This document shows positions 59,897-64,000 of a stretch of DNA of 64,000 nt, piece after piece. A program made the translations under genes and the position numbers. The DNA comes from Tetragenococcus koreensis (lineage in GTDB: Bacteria > Bacillota > Bacilli > Lactobacillales > Enterococcaceae). The notes below the pieces were generated by a model. The model saw nothing but the letters and a program-made list of their open reading frames with translations. It ran no database searches and was not told the DNA's origin. The stretch spans positions 744,001 through 808,000 of the forward strand of contig NZ_CP027786.1 in the NCBI RefSeq assembly GCF_003795145.1. Direction: 5' to 3'. How positions within the stretch are numbered: the stretch's first letter is position 1; every line of letters starts with the position of its first letter.

Positions 59897-60364
59897 TTAA
59901 CTTTCATTTGCCTTATTTTCAGTATAGGTACGTTCATAAAGCAGCTTGCCACCACATTTTCCGCAAACAAAGCGCTGCGTATTCATTCTTTTTTGCCTAG
60001 TGATCGACATCTGACAATGTTGACACTTATAAACGTGAAACCTACGTTTCACTTGGACATCTGGAGCATAGCGCAAACCGCCTGTCTTTGTCAACAATTC
60101 TTTAAAATCAGTATCTTTATGCCGATAACCTTTATTTTCAAGATGCAGATGGTAGTGACATAATTCATGTTTGATAATAGCTACAAATGTCTCATAATTA
60201 CGAACAGCCATTTTGGGATTAAAATCTAAATGATGATCCTTCAGATGATATCTCCCGCCTGTAGTGCGTAAACGAGTGTTGAAAAGCGCTTGATGGACAA
60301 ATGGTTTACCAAAAAACTCCCACGAAGTTGTCTCTACTAACTGTTGCAGCTCTTCTTCAGTCAT
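59897..60364 (-). CDS. SprT-like zinc metalloprotease-fold protein
   Basis: A 155-residue SprT family protein. The HExxH-like site is HELCHYHLH (His66, Glu67, His70). A C-terminal zinc ribbon has two Cys pairs (CQHC and CGKC) at about 113-140. Bacterial SprT proteins are related to the DNA-protein crosslink protease Spartan, but the bacterial role is unproven. The ATG overlaps the tex stop by 4 nt (ATGA), so it is coupled to tex. A hairpin in 59810-59850 may end the transcript. Confidence 0.85.
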   Translation of the reverse strand: MTEEELQQLVETTSWEFFGKPFVHQALFNTRLRTTGGRYHLKDHHLDFNPKMAVRNYETFVAIIKHELCHYHLHLENKGYRHKDTDFKELLTKTGGLRYAPDVQVKRRFHVYKCQHCQMSITRQKRMNTQRFVCGKCGGKLLYERTYTENKANES

Positions 60365-62538
60365 TGTGACGCTCCTGGATCAATCATGGTTAAACTAATG
60401 CGACCTTTTTTTAAATCCACTTGTTCAATCCAAACTGTGACGACATCACCAACTGAAACAACATCGTTAGGTTGTTTGACAAATTTTGTACTTAATTTTG
60501 AAATATGAACCAATCCATCTTGTTTAACGCCAATATCTACAAAAGCACCGAAGTCAATTACATTACGGACGGTACCTGTTAATTCCATTCCTGGTTTTAA
60601 ATCTTCCATTGATAAAACATCTTTTCGTAGAAGCGGAGCCGGCATACTATCACGCATATCCCGACCGGGTTGGACAAGAGCACTTATGATATCTTTTAGC
60701 GTTTCCTCGCCAATACCCAGTTGTTCAGTTAAACGTTGGAGAGATAACTTTTCAAGCACTTCTTTTGCATGTGTTGTCCCGACTTCTGCTAAATCTAACT
60801 GAGCGATTTCTAATAATTGTTTTGTAATCGTGTAACTTTCCGGATGAATAGCTGTATTGTCCAAAATATTTTGAGCTCCTGGAATTCGTAAAAAACCGAT
60901 CGCTTGTTCATAAGCTTTAGGACCTAAACGGGCTACTTTTTTTAACTGTGTTCGTTTGGTAAAAGCCCCATTTTCTTCCCGATAGCCGACTACGTTTAAA
61001 GCTGTTGTTTTGTTCAAACCTGAGACATGTTGTAAAAGCTGAGGACTCGCAGTATTCACATCCACACCAACCTGGTTAACCACTGTTTCTACAACAAAAT
61101 CTAATTGCTCGTTTAATCTTTTCTGTGAAACATCGTGTTGATATTGACCAACACCTACCGCTTTAGGATCAATTTTTACTAGTTCAGCTAAAGGATCTTG
61201 CAGACGACGACCAATACTAATCGCACTGCGTTCTTCTACTTGTAAGTCAGGAAATTCTTCGCGCGCAATTGCACTAGCTGAATAAACCGAAGCCCCTGCT
61301 TCATTTACCATTACGTAATAAACATCACGCTTAATAGTTTGCAAGTTTTTGGCAACGAATTGTTCCGATTCTCGACTAGCTGTACCGTTACCGATGGCAA
61401 TCATATCCACCTGATATTTTTCCACAAGCTGGCAAAATTGCTCATCTGCGGCTTTTCGTTTCTCAGCAGAAGCTGGTTTATGCGGGTAAATAACTTGAAT
61501 AGCTAATACTTTGCCTGTTTCATCGCAAACAGCTAATTTGCAACCCGTTCGATAGGCAGGGTCAAAACCTAAAACTATTTTCCCTTTTAAAGGAGGCTGT
61601 AGCAATAAATTTCTCAAATTTTCACCAAAAATCGAAATTGCCTGCTCGTCCGCTTTTTCTGTTAGTTCATTACGGATTTCACGTTCCAGAGCTGGACCTA
61701 TAAAACGTTTATAAGCGTCTTGATATGCTGCAGTTACCAACGAAGTAGCAGGTGAATTTGGGTCTTCGATTAATTGACGATTTAAATAGTTATAGATTTT
61801 TGTTTCATCGCTTTGAAGAGATACGTTTAAAATACCCTCTTTTTCTCCGCGATTACAGGCTAAAATTCGGTGTGAAACCATTTTTTTAATTGGTTCTGAA
61901 AAATCGTAATACATTTCATATACGCTTTTTTCATCTTTTTCAGAATCCTTTACACGGCTTTCAAAACGGCCATTTTGGAAAATTTCATGACGAATCCAGC
62001 TGCGAAATTTAGCTTTATCACCAAATTGCTCGGCCATAATTTCATGTGCTCCAGCAATAACGTCTTCAAGCGTCGTTACATTGTCATTGATATAATTTGC
62101 AGCTTCATCATAGACATCATCTTGTGGAAAAGTTAATAGCCATTGACTGAAAGGAGCCAAGCCATTTTCTTTCGCAATCGTCGCTTTCGTTCGCCGTTTC
62201 TGTTTATAAGGACGATAAAGGTCTTCTACTTGCTGCATTTTGGTAGCTTGTAGGATATTTTTCTTTAATTCTGAAGTCAACTTTCCTTGTTCACCAATCA
62301 GACGAACAACTTCTTCTTTACGTTTTTCCAGATTTTCTAAGTAGTGGAAACGTTCTTCAATTTCTCTGATTTGAACTTCATCTAAATCGCCAGTCATTTC
62401 TTTACGATAACGAGCAATAAACGGAACTGTATTGCCGTCATTTAATAAAGTCAACACCGTCTGCATTTGCTTTGGGCGATACTGCGTTAATTCTTGTTGT
62501 AATAAAGAGAGTAATTCTTGATTCATTTCTTGCGCCAT
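60361..62538 (-). CDS. tex: Tex-family RNA-binding transcription accessory protein
   Basis: A 725-residue Tex/YdcI protein. The N-terminal helical Tex_N region has the signature MQTVLTLLNDGNTVPFIARYRKE split over residues 20-43. The YqgF-like RNase H domain begins GKIVLGFDPAYRTGCKLAV, then come two HhH units (NTASPQLLQHVSGLNKTTA) and a C-terminal S1 domain (about 645-715, GTVRNVIDFGAFVDIG). It associates with transcription elongation. The ATG follows AAAGGTG. sprT is coupled downstream. Confidence 0.93.
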   Translation of the reverse strand: MAQEMNQELLSLLQQELTQYRPKQMQTVLTLLNDGNTVPFIARYRKEMTGDLDEVQIREIEERFHYLENLEKRKEEVVRLIGEQGKLTSELKKNILQATKMQQVEDLYRPYKQKRRTKATIAKENGLAPFSQWLLTFPQDDVYDEAANYINDNVTTLEDVIAGAHEIMAEQFGDKAKFRSWIRHEIFQNGRFESRVKDSEKDEKSVYEMYYDFSEPIKKMVSHRILACNRGEKEGILNVSLQSDETKIYNYLNRQLIEDPNSPATSLVTAAYQDAYKRFIGPALEREIRNELTEKADEQAISIFGENLRNLLLQPPLKGKIVLGFDPAYRTGCKLAVCDETGKVLAIQVIYPHKPASAEKRKAADEQFCQLVEKYQVDMIAIGNGTASRESEQFVAKNLQTIKRDVYYVMVNEAGASVYSASAIAREEFPDLQVEERSAISIGRRLQDPLAELVKIDPKAVGVGQYQHDVSQKRLNEQLDFVVETVVNQVGVDVNTASPQLLQHVSGLNKTTALNVVGYREENGAFTKRTQLKKVARLGPKAYEQAIGFLRIPGAQNILDNTAIHPESYTITKQLLEIAQLDLAEVGTTHAKEVLEKLSLQRLTEQLGIGEETLKDIISALVQPGRDMRDSMPAPLLRKDVLSMEDLKPGMELTGTVRNVIDFGAFVDIGVKQDGLVHISKLSTKFVKQPNDVVSVGDVVTVWIEQVDLKKGRISLTMIDPGASQ

Positions 62539-62577
62539 TTTGACACACCTTTCATTTTACATGCCTTTTAGTATAAC

Positions 62578-62617
62578 ACAAAAAAGCGAGAATTTCGTTT
62601 AAGAAATCCCCGTTTTT
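62578..62617 (-). terminator. Terminator of the phosphatase gene
   Basis: On the minus strand CGGGGATTTC pairs with GAAATTCTCG (two G-U pairs) and is followed by CTTTTTT. It lies just after the stop at 62620. Confidence 0.82.
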
Positions 62618-62619
62618 AG

Positions 62620-63354
62620 TTAAAAATCAGGTTGCCAAGCGCCTGTTAAATTTGGATATTCAATGTCTTGTACAATACCATTTTTATCAAAAATGACACC
62701 ATGAACAGAGCCACCAAAAACAGCGCCGCCATCAATCCCGATTTTATGATCAGAAATCCACAAAGCAGTTGTCTGCATATCTCCATATAATAAAGGCGTG
62801 ATCGTATGGCCAAAGACAATCGTTTTTCCAGTATTATTTTTTCCTTGATGAAATGGTTCCCTGATCCAAATAAAATCAGCTGGGTTCGTTTGTTTCCAAT
62901 CACTTTTAGTTAGATCAACACCCGCGTGAACAAAAATATATTTCTCCCATTCAAAATACAAAGGGCGTTCTACTAAAAACTGAATCAATTGTTGGTAATA
63001 AGAACGAATGCTCAGAGCAATTTCAGTTGGTGAATATTCTTCACAACACCCGTCAAACAATAAACTTTCCATTGTTTCCTTGCCGCCGTTTTGCACATAA
63101 GCTTGGTACCATTCTTCTGGTGAACTTAAAAACTGTAAAAAGTACTCTTCATGATTTCCTCGTAGATATACAGCACCATATTTTTCTACCAATTTTTTTC
63201 CTAGTAAAAAGCATTCCTTGCTCTTTTTTCCGCGATCATTTAAGTCACCAATTAAAACAAGTTGATGGGTTTTTGGATTAAAACCTTTTAAAAGCTTTTT
63301 AAATAACTCCAGTTCACCATGGATGTCACTGATAACATAAACATAAGGTTTCAA
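62620..63354 (-). CDS. Calcineurin-like metallophosphoesterase (serine/threonine or Ap4A phosphatase type)
   Basis: A 244-residue PPP-type phosphatase. Metal motifs are in order: Asp10-x-His12 (SDIHGE), GDLNDRG (36-42), and GNHEEY (66-71). A later FVHAGVD and VFGHT supply the C-terminal His ligands. This is the ApaH/PrpE/PrpA group. It may hydrolyse phosphoproteins or dinucleoside tetraphosphates, and the sequence alone does not decide. It starts after AGGGAGG. The VOC gene upstream is 32 bp away. Confidence 0.88.
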   Translation of the reverse strand: MKPYVYVISDIHGELELFKKLLKGFNPKTHQLVLIGDLNDRGKKSKECFLLGKKLVEKYGAVYLRGNHEEYFLQFLSSPEEWYQAYVQNGGKETMESLLFDGCCEEYSPTEIALSIRSYYQQLIQFLVERPLYFEWEKYIFVHAGVDLTKSDWKQTNPADFIWIREPFHQGKNNTGKTIVFGHTITPLLYGDMQTTALWISDHKIGIDGGAVFGGSVHGVIFDKNGIVQDIEYPNLTGAWQPDF

Positions 63355-63386
63355 AACAGCTGCCTCCCTTTTAAATACAATCAGTT

Positions 63387-63758
63387 TTAGGCCTCTGACA
63401 CAGCAAAATAGTTACCATCCGGATCTACAAAATTGAATACCAACGTTTCTTCTAGCTGAATTAATTCTCCTACCTCAATGGGTATAGATTGCATTTTTTT
63501 ATATAAATCTGTAATATTTTCAGCAAAAAACATTACTTGTGGCGGGTTGGTAGCTACGCCAGGAGATTGTTCTTCAATGAAATTTCGATCATAAATCACA
63601 AAGTGTATTTCTGCACCTTTATTTGGAGCAACTTCTACTACCAAGGTACCATCGGTTTCTTGTGTATCAATAACTACAAAGTCTATAGACTGCCAAAAAG
63701 CCACTGCCTTTTGGACATCACCGACAAAAAGACTAATTTGTACTTTATTTGAAAACAT
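63387..63758 (-). CDS. VOC-family (glyoxalase/bleomycin-resistance-like) protein
   Basis: A 123-residue protein with one glyoxalase-type beta-alpha-beta-beta-beta pair (VQISLFVGDVQKAVAFWQ ... VFNFVDPDGNYFAV). The end DPDGNYF is the VOC C-terminal signature. The start is the ATG at 63758 behind AGAGGAAA. The usual Glu/His metal ligands are only partly present, so activity is uncertain. It lies 13 nt after the DUF1149-like gene, probably in one transcript with it. Confidence 0.82.
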   Translation of the reverse strand: MFSNKVQISLFVGDVQKAVAFWQSIDFVVIDTQETDGTLVVEVAPNKGAEIHFVIYDRNFIEEQSPGVATNPPQVMFFAENITDLYKKMQSIPIEVGELIQLEETLVFNFVDPDGNYFAVSEA

Positions 63759-63771
63759 AATTTCCTCTTTT

Positions 63772-64000
63772 CTATTCTTGACGTTCAAAATCTAAGTTGA
63801 CGCCAGGTTTATCCGTAATAATTTCGGTTACCTCATAGGTCAATCGCTGCAAAATATCAAATAATGGCTCCATCAACTCATCAATTTCTGCTTTGGACAG
63901 ATCGTCCTGACTTTGAATATCTTGGTTCACAATATGGTTGATTTGTCCCATTGCGCCTCGAATAATAAATTTTGTAAAAACAACTTCAAAGCGCAAACGG
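63772..64000 (-). CDS. DUF1149-like protein (5' end outside window)
   Basis: The leftward frame is open through the right edge, so only the last 76 residues are seen. The end reads FIIRGAMGQINHIV, then LFDILQRLTYEVTEIITDKPGVNLDFE. This fits the conserved C-terminal part of the small DUF1149 family found in Lactobacillales, whose function is unknown. The TTG seen at 63996 is an internal Leu and not a start. Confidence 0.75.
   Translation of the reverse strand, partial: RLRFEVVFTKFIIRGAMGQINHIVNQDIQSQDDLSKAEIDELMEPLFDILQRLTYEVTEIITDKPGVNLDFERQE

Overview
The window is low-GC Gram-positive chromosome. Gene content and order (pcrA-ligA-gatCAB-dgkB-rlmD; tig-clpX-engB; polA-mutM-coaE-nrdR-dnaB-dnaI-trmK) place it in the Lactobacillales, most likely the Enterococcaceae. 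Tetragenococcus is my best guess, but the genus is inference. There are about 50 protein genes, most with clear AGGAGG-type ribosome sites, and I see no rRNA or tRNA genes. Almost all of it is housekeeping. The accessory material is two insertion sequences, some repeat-like structured DNA and a few small or relic genes.

Layout. 1-3.3 kb: miscellaneous genes (SDR fragment, Asp-box beta-propeller, isochorismatase-like hydrolase, GNAT) and a decayed CPBP-protease tail. 3.3-13.6 kb: one leftward block running pcrA, ligA, gatC, gatA, gatB, dgkB, rlmD, covering DNA repair, Gln-tRNA amidotransfer, lipid recycling and rRNA methylation. 13.7-15.2 kb: a complete IS4-family element with inverted repeats and a 7-bp target duplication. 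15.3-20.8 kb: a CLC antiporter, then the fructose operon fruR-fruK-fruA with a good promoter and terminator. 20.9-27.4 kb: a 50-residue protein gene, then engB, clpX, tig, a TPR protein, an RDD membrane protein and sppA, all leftward. 27.5-29.7 kb: glmS behind a glmS ribozyme. 29.8-37 kb: namA and an Ohr/OsmC gene, a tyrosine phosphatase, thrC, queG, and a leftward operon of a nucleoside deoxyribosyltransferase, a membrane protein and an ECF S component. 37.2-39.6 kb: lepA and a YolD-like gene. 39.7-41.4 kb: an XRE/zinc-ribbon regulator whose 3' end is fused to a truncated IS3-family element. 41.7-46.7 kb: an AI-2E family transporter, clpB under a CtsR operator, and a YbhN-like membrane protein. 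46.7-57 kb: the leftward replication/repair block polA-mutM-coaE, then nrdR-dnaB-dnaI-trmK-nif3-pepT. 57-64 kb: a Bax-inhibitor-like protein, a MaoC-like hotdog protein, murC, sprT, tex, a metallophosphatase, a VOC protein and a DUF1149-type fragment.

The most unusual sequence structure is a pair of imperfect-palindrome elements of about 150-160 bp, at 4768-4928 and 32408-32555. They share a long closing stem of similar type and an apical core TTTGCGACGAG followed by AACC. They look like members of an enterococcal-type small structured repeat family and may act as RNA elements or terminators. Other points are RBS-masking hairpins in both insertion sequences, the fusion of a regulator gene to IS3 sequence, and an operon pairing an unassigned ECF S component with a nucleoside deoxyribosyltransferase. 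I found no CRISPR array, prophage or obvious defence system.
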